Shown here: piece by piece, positions 17,353 through 25,482 of the stretch
How positions within the stretch are numbered: the stretch's first letter is position 1
Layout of the letters: every line of letters begins with the position of its first letter
Source of the DNA: Propionibacterium sp.
GTDB lineage: Bacteria > Actinomycetota > Actinomycetes > Propionibacteriales > Propionibacteriaceae
Assembly (NCBI GenBank): GCA_022837595.1
Contig: JALHFX010000032.1
Coordinates: forward strand, 1 to 56,014
DNA length: 56,014 nt
Direction of reading: 5' to 3'
Notes under the pieces: generated by a model
The model's input: only the letters and a program-made list of their open reading frames with translations
What the model was told of the DNA's origin: nothing
The model's database searches: none
Made by a program: the position numbers and the translations under genes

Positions 17353-18192
17353 TCACAGCCGGTTAGCGTGCCCCGACGATCCGGTCGGCTGGCATGAGCT
17401 GCACCAATAAAGGTTCCGCCCCGCGAGAGCCGAGCCGGATACCGGCGTTCCACAGACCAGGCACGGCTCCCCGAGGCGCCGATAGACATAAACCTCGCCG
17501 CCATGCGCATCTACCCTGGCCGGGCGTTTCATTGCTGCCGGAGTGTGTTGTTCGGCTACCGTGTCGATGCGCCCGGCATCCACGGCGTAGTTCATCAGAC
17601 CCACCAGGTCCGTCCAGATCGAATCGAAAACCTGCCTCGGCAGTGCCTTCGCCGGCAGCTGCGGATCAATACCGTGACGGAACAAGACCTCGGCCCGGAA
17701 GATATTGCCCACCCCGGCGAATGCCTTCTGGTCCATCAGCAGCACCCCGATCGGACGCGCACTGGCCTGTACCTTGCGCCAAGCTCGTTCAGGATCGGCA
17801 TCCGCGCGCAACGGATCGGGGCCGGACGAGTCCAACACGGCCTGCCGTTCGGCCGTATCGATCAACCGGCACCACTGTGGACCGCGCAGGTCGGCCGCCT
17901 CACGGCCATCCCAGATCCTCAGCCGCAATGTCTGCGGGTTCGGTATCTGCGAGGTCACCGGCACGAACCGGAGCTTGCCGATCAAACCGAGATGGATCCA
18001 AACCGTGCGTCCGGACTCGAAGTCGATCAGCAGGTGTTTACCCACAGCCTCCGCTGAGATCAGCTCAGTAGCATTCAGCAACCCAGCAGCAGCCGCAAAC
18101 CTACCCTGAGGGCTGGCAACCTGTACCCTCGTGCCTTCGAATCGCGAGTTGAGTCCGGTACTCAACCGGTGAATCACATGGCCTTCGGGCAT
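17353..18192 (-). CDS. nei: Fpg/Nei family DNA glycosylase (Nei2-like)
   Basis: A 279-residue base-excision repair enzyme with AP-lyase activity. It starts MPEGHVIHRL: the N-terminal proline (after Met removal) and Glu3 are the catalytic residues. A central helix-two-turn-helix region has DQKAFAGVGNIFRAEVLF. The C-terminal zinc finger is CLVCGTPVSGSALAG...YWCSSCQ with two CxxC pairs. The frame is open 43 codons further upstream but the ATG at 18192 is fixed by the catalytic N-terminus. The VIH after MPEGH is of the Nei2 type, which attacks oxidised pyrimidines. Confidence 0.92.
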   Translation of the reverse strand: MPEGHVIHRLSTGLNSRFEGTRVQVASPQGRFAAAAGLLNATELISAEAVGKHLLIDFESGRTVWIHLGLIGKLRFVPVTSQIPNPQTLRLRIWDGREAADLRGPQWCRLIDTAERQAVLDSSGPDPLRADADPERAWRKVQASARPIGVLLMDQKAFAGVGNIFRAEVLFRHGIDPQLPAKALPRQVFDSIWTDLVGLMNYAVDAGRIDTVAEQHTPAAMKRPARVDAHGGEVYVYRRLGEPCLVCGTPVSGSALAGRNLYWCSSCQPTGSSGHANRL

Positions 18193-18233
18193 ATCTGCCA
18201 GTTTATGTCTGCCAATGAGCGGCTCCCCGACCG

Positions 18234-20571
18234 CTATACCGAGACCGGACGACCGGTCTGTGCCCGCTGCGCACCCTGTTCGAGCCGAACGATGACTTGC
18301 TTCGAGGCCGGTGTATTGCAAATCGGATCAACCGAGGCTCGAGGCACCAGCACGTTCCCTTCGGGGAAGTAGAGCGCGGCGCAACCCTTGGCGACCGGAT
18401 ACGCCACAGCACGGTATCCCCTCAGCACTCGATCGGGTTCACCAGGCCACTCGCTGAAAACGTCGACGGTGTCACCGTCAGCGAACCCCAGGGCGGTCAG
18501 GTCGTCCGGGTTGACGAAGACCACCAGGCGGCCCTTGTGAACGCCGCGGTAACGATCGTCCAGGCCGTAAATGGTCGTGTTGTGCTGGTCATGGGCTCGC
18601 ATCGTCGACAGCAGCAGGCGTCCCTCGGGAACGTCGATGACCTCAGTCGACTGCAACGTGAATTGAGCCTTACCGGAACGAGTCGGGAAGGTGCGCGAAT
18701 CGCGAGGCGGATGGGGCAGCACGAAGCTGAGTTCCTTCTTGATGCGCTGATTGAAGTCTTCGAACCCCGGGATGGTCGCCGCGATCGCGTCGCGGATCGT
18801 ATCGTAGTCATCCTCGAACGCCTGCCAATTGACTTGCGGGTGCGACTCGGAGAAGAGCCGTCTCCCGAGTTCGCAGATGATCGAGACATCACTCTTCAAG
18901 TGCTCGGTCACAGGATCCACATCACCATGACTCATGTTGATGCGACAGTAGGTGTCTTCCGATGTCACGAACTGGGCCCCGGACGCCTGCTCGTCGCGCT
19001 CGGCACGCACATAGGTCGGCAGTAAGAGCGCCTCTGCAGCAGTCACCACATGCGAGCGGTTGAGCTTCGTCGCGACTTGAACGCTCAGCTCGGCGCTGCG
19101 AATACCCGAATCTGACCGAGCGGAATCGCTCATAGCGGCGACGAGGTTACCGCCCAGGCTCATGAAGAACTTGATCTTGCCTTCATCGAGCGCATTCATT
19201 GAATCCACCGAATCAAATCCGGACTCGGTTGGTGGTGTGAACCCGAAGTGCTTCTTCAGTGACGCTGCCAGTGCCGGCGTGAGGTTTTCCCAGACGCCCA
19301 TCGTGCGATCGCCCTGCACATTCGAATGCCCGCGGAAAGGAGAGGCACCGGCACCAGGTTTGCCGATATTGCCCCTGAGGAATAGGAGATTCATGATCTC
19401 CGCGATGACGGCCGTGCCCTGCTTTTGCTGGGTGATGCCGAGTGCCCAGCTGATGATTGTCGCATTCGATCTGATGTAGCGTTCGGCGAGTTCGTCGATC
19501 TCGGCCTCGTCCAATCCGGTCGCCCGAAGGACCAGCTCATCGTCCACCGCGAGCATCGCATCGCGATAGGCCTCGAAACCCTCGCAGTAGGTCTGGATGA
19601 ACTCATGGTCGAGCACCGTTCCCGGTGCCTTCTGCTCCGCCAGGAGTACTCGCTTGGCGAGTGCCTGAATCAGCAGCTGGTCACCGCCGCCACGCAACTG
19701 GACGTACTGATCAGCCAGTTTGGTGCCCTCACCGAGCTCGCCCGAAACCTGTTGCGGATTCTTGTAGCGCAGCAGCGATGCTTCGCGTAGGGGGGTTGAC
19801 CGCAACGATTTCAGCACCGTGGTGTTTAGCCTCTTCGAACGAGTTCAACGAGCGTGGATGATTGGTGCCAGGGTTGTGCCCCATCGCAATGATCAGTTCG
19901 GTGTGTTTGAAGTCGTCGACGCTAATCGAGGCCTTACCGACGCCGATCGCCGGCGACATACCGGCACCGGTGGCCTCGTGGCACATATTGGAGCAGTCGG
20001 GCAGATTGTTGGTACCGAACATCCGCCCGAAAAGCTGATAGAGATAGGCCGGCTCATTCATGATTCGGCCGCTCAAGTAGAAGACCGCCTCGTTGGGGTC
20101 GTCGAGTTCGCGCAGTTTGTCGGCTATCTTGTCGAAGGCTTCGTCCCAGCTGATCGGCTGATAATGATCGGAGTCGGCAGCCTTGTACATTGGCTTCGCT
20201 ATGCGGCCTTGCCGTCCCAACCAGTATTCGCTCTTATCGAGCATGCTCGTGAGCGAATGTTCGACCCAGAACTCGTCGGGAATCGTCAAGGGCGTATCAT
20301 CCCAGACGATGTTCTTGATGCCGTTCTCACAGAACTCCAGCACCTTGGAGTGATCGGGATTCGCCCAGGCACACGAAGGACAGTCGAAGCCCTTCTTGTG
20401 GTTCATGGTTAACGCGGTCTCCATCATGCGCGTCGTGCCGAGATGTATCTCAGCCGGCAGCATCGCCTTCTCGACTGCCTCAATGCCGACTGCATACTCC
20501 ATCGGCTTCTTGATCACCAGGTGCTCATCAGTGAAATCCGCGATCGGCGGCCTGTCGAACGGATGATTCAT
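18234..20571 (-). pseudogene. FdhF/YdeP-like molybdopterin oxidoreductase, frameshifted
   Basis: The N-terminal part (20571 down to about 19793) and C-terminal part (down to 18234) lie in two frames. They join exactly at GAEIVAVNP / LREASLLRYKNPQ if one base is removed from a run of six G (19790-19795, plus strand). The repaired protein would be about 778 residues, near the length of E. coli YdeP (759). Hallmarks of the family are CPSCAW near residue 65, DCSNMCHEATG at the molybdenum site region and GHNPGTNHPR. The start is the ATG at 20571 behind AGAGGA. It could be a real pseudogene, a phase-variable tract or a sequence error. DUF6457 and fdhD lie next to it. Confidence 0.85.
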
Positions 20572-20746
20572 GATATGGATTCCTCTCACTCCAAAGCCTG
20601 ATGCGAGGTCAACGACACTGGTTTCGACCGGGTTGAGCGGCGACGAAGCCGCAGACCGAAGCTGCCATGCATGCGGTCCGGAGGCTCCATCTAAGACACA
20701 CCTGGTGTTTAGGTTACTCGGTTTTCCCACTCAGCAGTGCTTCTGA

Positions 20747-21064
20747 CTACGATCCATGAACAGGTCTCACCGGCTGATCCCAATCCGCAGCAAGTTCGCA
20801 GATCGAGTCCGCGTGCGATTGGAGCTCTGCTCTTGGGTCCTTACTGGAACCAGCCGAGGAGGCAGCCATAGCGCGACCGGCCGCGACTCCGAGCAGGAAC
20901 GTGCTGAGCGGAGCGGCCGGCCTCGCCACTTCATGTGCGACATCTCCGGCGACGTTCAAAACGGTTTCGATATCGACGCCGTTGGGGTCGATATCGAGTT
21001 TGGCTGAAACAGTACTGAGCCATTCACCGAGTGTTTCCAGTGGCAGAGGCTTGGGCGCGACCAT
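20747..21064 (-). CDS. DUF6457 domain protein, molybdenum-locus associated
   Basis: A 105-residue protein resembling DUF6457: a helix with LDIDPNGVDIETVLNVAGDV, then HEVARPAAPLSTFLLGVAAG. Such proteins are often fused or next to MobA-like enzymes of molybdenum-cofactor synthesis. It is on the same strand as the broken FdhF-like gene (175 bp before it) and divergent from fdhD (120 bp). Its molecular role is unknown to me. Confidence 0.7.
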   Translation of the reverse strand: MVAPKPLPLETLGEWLSTVSAKLDIDPNGVDIETVLNVAGDVAHEVARPAAPLSTFLLGVAAGRAMAASSAGSSKDPRAELQSHADSICELAADWDQPVRPVHGS

Positions 21065-21184
21065 GGTTGTCTCCTTGCAGTCTGCCTTCTGACTCTACGC
21101 GTCAACGTTATCGGGCGACGTCTGGGTCGGCAGAGGCTGTTAACGTCCTTGCGTCCTGCCGCTGACCACTGGTAGTGAGGGAGA

Positions 21185-22009
21185 ATGCCACGCATTACAG
21201 TCAGCCGTCGAGTCACCCGGATCAGAGTCGGCGAGCCGGTTCAGATCTGTCCCGATCATCTCGCGGTGGAAGAACCACTCGAGTTGCGGGTTGATGGCAA
21301 GCCACTCACCGTGACGATGCGCACTCCCGGCCACGATGAGGAACTAGCAGCGGGATTCCTCGTCTCCCAAGGTGTCATCAACGCACCGGAGCACTTTCAC
21401 TGTGCGGGCCCCGCGGACGCTTACAACGTGCTTGACGTGTCTTTGGCTTCGGGAGCCAGGCCACCGGCTCAATTCCTCGAACGCGATTTCTCCACGAGGA
21501 GTTCTCACGGGATTCACGGCATCGCGAGCATGGATACGCTCACCACTGTCGCGAAATATCCCGTACCCGACGAATCGCTGCGCATCACCGCGGAGTTACT
21601 CGCGAGCTTCCCCGACGAACTCCGGGTCGGCCAAGCGGCTTTCGACCGCACCGGCGGGCTACACGCCGCCGCGCTCTTCGACGCGGCTACCGGGCAGCTG
21701 CTCGTCTTACGTGAGGACGTCGGCCGGCATAATGCGGTTGACAAGGTCATCGGCTGGGCACTCATGGAACACCGACTGCCCGGACGAGGCCTGGTGCTGA
21801 TGGTCTCCGGACGCACGAGTTTTGACCTGGTGCACAAGGCTTTGGTCTCAGGGATCCCGGTTCTCGCAGCGATCTCAGCACCCTCGTCGCTCGCCGCCGA
21901 GTTGGCCGAAACTGAGGGGCTCACGCTCATTGGATTCCTCCGAGGTCAATCGATGGTCGCCTATAGCCGCGCTGACCGCATCCGCACCGAGGATGGCCGT
22001 GCCCAGTGA
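21185..22009 (+). CDS. fdhD: FdhD sulfurtransferase with HxxH in place of CxxC
   Basis: A 274-residue FdhD. This protein moves sulfur from IscS to the molybdenum cofactor so that formate dehydrogenases become active. Family patterns are VEEPLELRVDGKPLTVTMRT, GHDEELAAGFL, REDVGRHNAVDKVIG and VSGRTSFDLVHKA. The loop that normally reads TSSCGVCGK here reads RSSHGIHGI, so both catalytic cysteines (Cys121 and Cys124 in E. coli) are histidines (His108 and His111). Ordinary sulfur transfer is therefore doubtful. It lies divergent from the DUF6457 gene and 85 bp before moaA. Confidence 0.92.
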   Translation: MPRITVSRRVTRIRVGEPVQICPDHLAVEEPLELRVDGKPLTVTMRTPGHDEELAAGFLVSQGVINAPEHFHCAGPADAYNVLDVSLASGARPPAQFLERDFSTRSSHGIHGIASMDTLTTVAKYPVPDESLRITAELLASFPDELRVGQAAFDRTGGLHAAALFDAATGQLLVLREDVGRHNAVDKVIGWALMEHRLPGRGLVLMVSGRTSFDLVHKALVSGIPVLAAISAPSSLAAELAETEGLTLIGFLRGQSMVAYSRADRIRTEDGRAQ

Positions 22010-22094
22010 ATCGCGGGGTTGACCGCACTATTCAGACCCGGAGCGGGTGTAGACACGCATTGTAAGGTTGGATGCTGATCCATAAGGAGCCGCG

Positions 22095-23201
22095 ATGCCC
22101 GGGGTGGAAGAGTTTCCGCAGGATGGGGACCACGCGAGCCAACAGCATGGTCGTAAGCTCACCGACAGGCTCGCTCGTCCCCTGCGTGACCTTCGAATCT
22201 CGGTGACCGATCGTTGTAATTTCCGCTGTGTCTACTGCATGCCCCGCGAAGTCTTCGGACGCAACTACGCTTTTCTGCCGCGCGAAGACCTGCTGAGTTT
22301 CGAGGAGATCGAGCGGGTCGCCCGGATCGCGGTTTCGCTCGGCGTCGAGAAGCTGCGCCTTACCGGCGGCGAGCCCTTGCTGCGGCGAGAGATCGAAGTA
22401 CTCATCGGGCGGCTCGCGGCGCTGCGCACGCCTGCGGGCGAGCCACTGGATATCGCCTTGACTACTAACGGCGCGGCGTTGCCTGCGAAAGCGGCCGGGT
22501 TGAAAGCCGCCGGTCTCAGTCGCATCACGGTCTCATTGGACTCGCTCGACGACGCCGGCTTCCAGGCCCTGAATGATGTGCGTTTTCCCGTGCACCGGGT
22601 ACTTGATGGTATCGCCGCGGCCCGCACGGCAGGCTTCGAAACGGTGAAGATCAACACCGTGCTCAAACGCAGCGCGAACGAGGACCAGATTCTGCCGCTC
22701 GCCGAATACTTCCGCTGGAGCCCCCATACGCTGCGCTTCATCGAGTACATGGATGTCGGTAGCTCGAACGGCTGGTGTCTTGACGAGGTCATTCCATCAG
22801 CCGAGGTCGTGGCACGCATCAACGCTCGCTATCCATTGGAAGTGGTCGCTCCTACTCGCGCCGACCAGACTGCGAGGCGATGGCGTTATCGCGACGGCGC
22901 CGGCGAGATCGGAGTGATCTCGAGTGTGACCGGAGCCTTCTGCGGCTCCTGTACTCGTGTCCGATTGTCGTCTGAAGGAAAGCTGTTCACCTGCCTGTTC
23001 GCCTCAAGCGGCTTCGATCTGCGCGCTTTACTGCGGTCGGGCGAATCGGACGAGCAGATCGCGGCAGCGCTTGCGGGACTCTGGTCACGCCGCGACGACC
23101 GCTACTCGCAGCTGAGATCGGAGAACACTGTCAACGCTGCGGCGCAGAAGGAGACGATCCACTCGCGCCGGCGTATCGAGATGTCTTATATCGGGGGCTG
23201 A
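22095..23201 (+). CDS. moaA: GTP 3',8-cyclase (molybdenum cofactor synthesis)
   Basis: A 368-residue radical-SAM enzyme that turns GTP into 3',8-cyclo-GTP, first step of molybdopterin. The N-terminal cluster motif is CNFRCVYC (Cys41, Cys45, Cys48). The C-terminal cluster is formed by FCGSCTRVRLSSEGKLFTC. The protein ends MSYIGG; the final double glycine is a conserved and needed feature. It is downstream of fdhD on the same strand. The other moa/moe genes are not in this window. Confidence 0.96.
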   Translation: MPGVEEFPQDGDHASQQHGRKLTDRLARPLRDLRISVTDRCNFRCVYCMPREVFGRNYAFLPREDLLSFEEIERVARIAVSLGVEKLRLTGGEPLLRREIEVLIGRLAALRTPAGEPLDIALTTNGAALPAKAAGLKAAGLSRITVSLDSLDDAGFQALNDVRFPVHRVLDGIAAARTAGFETVKINTVLKRSANEDQILPLAEYFRWSPHTLRFIEYMDVGSSNGWCLDEVIPSAEVVARINARYPLEVVAPTRADQTARRWRYRDGAGEIGVISSVTGAFCGSCTRVRLSSEGKLFTCLFASSGFDLRALLRSGESDEQIAAALAGLWSRRDDRYSQLRSENTVNAAAQKETIHSRRRIEMSYIGG

Positions 23202-23284
23202 CGTCACCTCGCCGGCCCAGCATTCGGGCGTCCCGGATTCGAACCAATGCGAGCTGGCGGTTATTCGTCGACTAGGATGAACGC

Positions 23285-23530
23285 ATGCTTGTGGCCTTTT
23301 CGATCTCACCGTCCACTTCCGGCGAGGACGGCGCTGTCCATGATGCGGTCGCCGCTGCCGTTGAGGTCATCCGCTCCAGCGGCCTACCCAACCAGACCGA
23401 TTCGATGTTCACCACCATTGAGGGCAGCTGGGACGAATGCATGACAGTCATCAAGCAGGCCTGTGACGTCGTTGGTGAATTCGCTCCACGGGTCTCACTG
23501 GTTCTCAAGGCCGATATCCGTCCGGGTTAG
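23285..23530 (+). CDS. Thiamine-binding-like protein (MTH1187/YqgV family)
   Basis: An 81-residue ferredoxin-like-fold protein. MLVAFSISPS at the start, GLPNQTDSMFTTIEGSWDEC in the middle and VSLVLKADIRPG at the end are typical of this family, whose members bind thiamine or related small molecules. A separate small gene downstream of moaA (83 bp gap). Function in this organism is unknown. Confidence 0.85.
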   Translation: MLVAFSISPSTSGEDGAVHDAVAAAVEVIRSSGLPNQTDSMFTTIEGSWDECMTVIKQACDVVGEFAPRVSLVLKADIRPG

Positions 23531-23847
23531 AACGCGCCTGCCACAGACCGGCATGAAGAGCCTTTCGCTATATGTCCGAGCAATATATTGAGGCCTGGCG
23601 ACAATTCATTGGGCGCCCATTGCCGGCATCACCATTCTCTTTTGGTTTTGTCACCTCGTGACCAGCATTACCGGCTAGCCAATGTGAACATAGGGCACCC
23701 TTAGAGGGCTACGTCTTTAGCCGCTAGTAAAGTGAACACGAAGGCGCATTCGCGACAGGCGGAAGATGACAATTAGGAACGGAATCGTTACGTAATTCCG
23801 GCCATCCACTCGTCCGCCCGCCGACCAACGAGGGCAGGGGTTTTGCA
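23531..23847. other. Upstream region of the nifJ operon
   Basis: 317 bp without a gene. Visible elements are an AT palindrome CAATATATTG (23581-23590), a perfect small dyad GTCAC-CTC-GTGAC (23650-23662), two similar words TGTGAACAT and AGTGAACAC about 50 bp apart, and a dyad GGAAT-N9-ATTCC (23781-23799). GAGGGCAGGGG precedes the ATG of the next gene. I find no known riboswitch. The length suggests that an untranslated leader or several regulators act here. Confidence 0.4.
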
Positions 23848-25482
23848 ATGACGGCTACTGATGGCCAACTCGATATCACCCAACTACCTGATTTAGCCGA
23901 TGGTGGCGGGCGGGTCGGGCCGGTGCGAACTCGCAGACCTGTCTACGTCGACTTGCTTCCACCATGTAACGCCGCGTGCCCGGCGGGCGAGAACATCCAA
24001 GAATGGCTTCGGCTGATCAAGGAAGGCCAGACCGAGGCTGCTTGGCGGCAGCTGGTCCGCGACAACCCCTTCCCGGCCATCCACGGTCGCGTCTGCTATC
24101 ACCCGTGCGAAACCGCGTGTAACCGCCGTGAGCTCGATTCGGCTGTGTCCATCCATTCCGTGGAGCGCTACCTCGGTGATCAGGCAATCGAGCATGACTG
24201 GCAGTTCAACAAGCCGCGCAATAACACCGGCTACCGTGTGCTGGTCATCGGCGCCGGCCCCTCGGGTTTGTCGGCTGCATATCATCTGGCGCGCGTCGGC
24301 CACGATGTCGAGATTCACGATGCCGGCGAATTGCCCGGTGGCATGATGCGCTACGGCATCCCCGAATACCGGCTGCCGCGCGATGTCGTCGACTCTGAAA
24401 TCAAGCGGATTGAATCCCTCGGAGTCAAGATCGTTCTCAACCACCCGGTCAAAGACCTGCTCGTTGAGCAGCGTGAGGGAGACTTCGACGCAGTCTTCGT
24501 TGCCATCGGCGCCCACCTCTCACGCCGAATCGAGATCCCCAGCATGGACGCCGGCAAGATGGTCGACGCGGTGGATTTCCTGCGCGATGTCGCTTCCGGC
24601 GAAAAGCCGAAGATCGGCCGCCGCGTGGCCGTCTATGGCGGCGGCAACACAGCCATGGACGCCGCTCGAGTCGCTCGCCGGATGGGCGCCGAGGAAGCCG
24701 TCATCATCTACCGCCGGAGCCAGGATCAGATGCCCGCGCACGCCGACGAGCTCGCCGACGCCGAACAAGAGGGCGTGAAGGTGCACTGGCTGCGCACCAT
24801 CAACGAGGTCGCCGAGGACATTGAGGTCGAGATCATGGAACTCGACGAATGGGGCAAACCGCACGGCACCGGCGAATTCGAGAAGCTGCCCGCCGACACC
24901 GTGATCATGGCGGTCGGCCAGATGGCCGATACCGGCTTCCTGCGCAATATCCCGGGTCTGCGTTTCGATAATGACGTGGTCCAGGTTGACCCCACCACTT
25001 TGATGACAGACGTTCCTGGCATCTTCGCCGGCGGCGACGCCGTCCCGTCCGAGCGCACCGTGACGGTGGGCACCGGGCACGGTAAGAAGGCAGCCAAGAT
25101 GATCGACGCCTGGCTGAACCGCCGCCGGGTGGTTCCGACAGTCAAGCATCCGATAGTCGGTTTCGACGATCTGCATCTGTGGTACTTCGGTGACCATCCG
25201 CGCAGTATCCAATCCGAGCTCTCCCCTGAGGAACGCATCAGTGCTTTCTCCGAGGTCGTCAAGGGACTCACTGAAGAAGAAGCGGACTTCGAAGCCCGCC
25301 GCTGTCTGAGCTGCGGCAACTGCTTCGAATGTGACGGCTGCCTCGGCGCCTGCCCCGAAGACGCTGTCATCAAACTGGGTAAGGGCCACCGTTACCGCTT
25401 TGACTACGAGAAATGTACAGGCTGCGCAAGCTGTTATGACCAGTGCCCCGCGCACGCCATCGAGATGATTGCGGAGAAGTGA
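23848..25482 (+). CDS. GltD-like NAD(P)H oxidoreductase with C-terminal ferredoxin domain
   Basis: A 544-residue cytoplasmic flavoprotein. The N-terminal Fe-S domain has PPCNAACPAGENIQEW and CYHPCETACNR. The FAD motif GAGPSGLSAAYHL is near residue 135, the NAD(P) motif VYGGGNTAMDAARVARR near 262. The C-terminus (about 487-540) carries cysteines for two 4Fe-4S clusters: CLSCGNC...CLGACP and CTGCASCYDQCP. It resembles the glutamate synthase small subunit and NfnB, which pass electrons between NAD(P)H and ferredoxin. Its stop overlaps the nifJ start (TGATG), so it probably exchanges electrons with NifJ through ferredoxin; this is inference. Confidence 0.85.
   Translation: MTATDGQLDITQLPDLADGGGRVGPVRTRRPVYVDLLPPCNAACPAGENIQEWLRLIKEGQTEAAWRQLVRDNPFPAIHGRVCYHPCETACNRRELDSAVSIHSVERYLGDQAIEHDWQFNKPRNNTGYRVLVIGAGPSGLSAAYHLARVGHDVEIHDAGELPGGMMRYGIPEYRLPRDVVDSEIKRIESLGVKIVLNHPVKDLLVEQREGDFDAVFVAIGAHLSRRIEIPSMDAGKMVDAVDFLRDVASGEKPKIGRRVAVYGGGNTAMDAARVARRMGAEEAVIIYRRSQDQMPAHADELADAEQEGVKVHWLRTINEVAEDIEVEIMELDEWGKPHGTGEFEKLPADTVIMAVGQMADTGFLRNIPGLRFDNDVVQVDPTTLMTDVPGIFAGGDAVPSERTVTVGTGHGKKAAKMIDAWLNRRRVVPTVKHPIVGFDDLHLWYFGDHPRSIQSELSPEERISAFSEVVKGLTEEEADFEARRCLSCGNCFECDGCLGACPEDAVIKLGKGHRYRFDYEKCTGCASCYDQCPAHAIEMIAEK

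Noticed and set aside
23228..23300. tRNA gene on the minus strand
   Set aside because: GGTTCGAATCC (minus strand, 23245-23235) resembles a T-loop, but the flanking T-stem does not pair and no anticodon arm or acceptor stem can be folded; the thiamine-binding-like gene starts inside.
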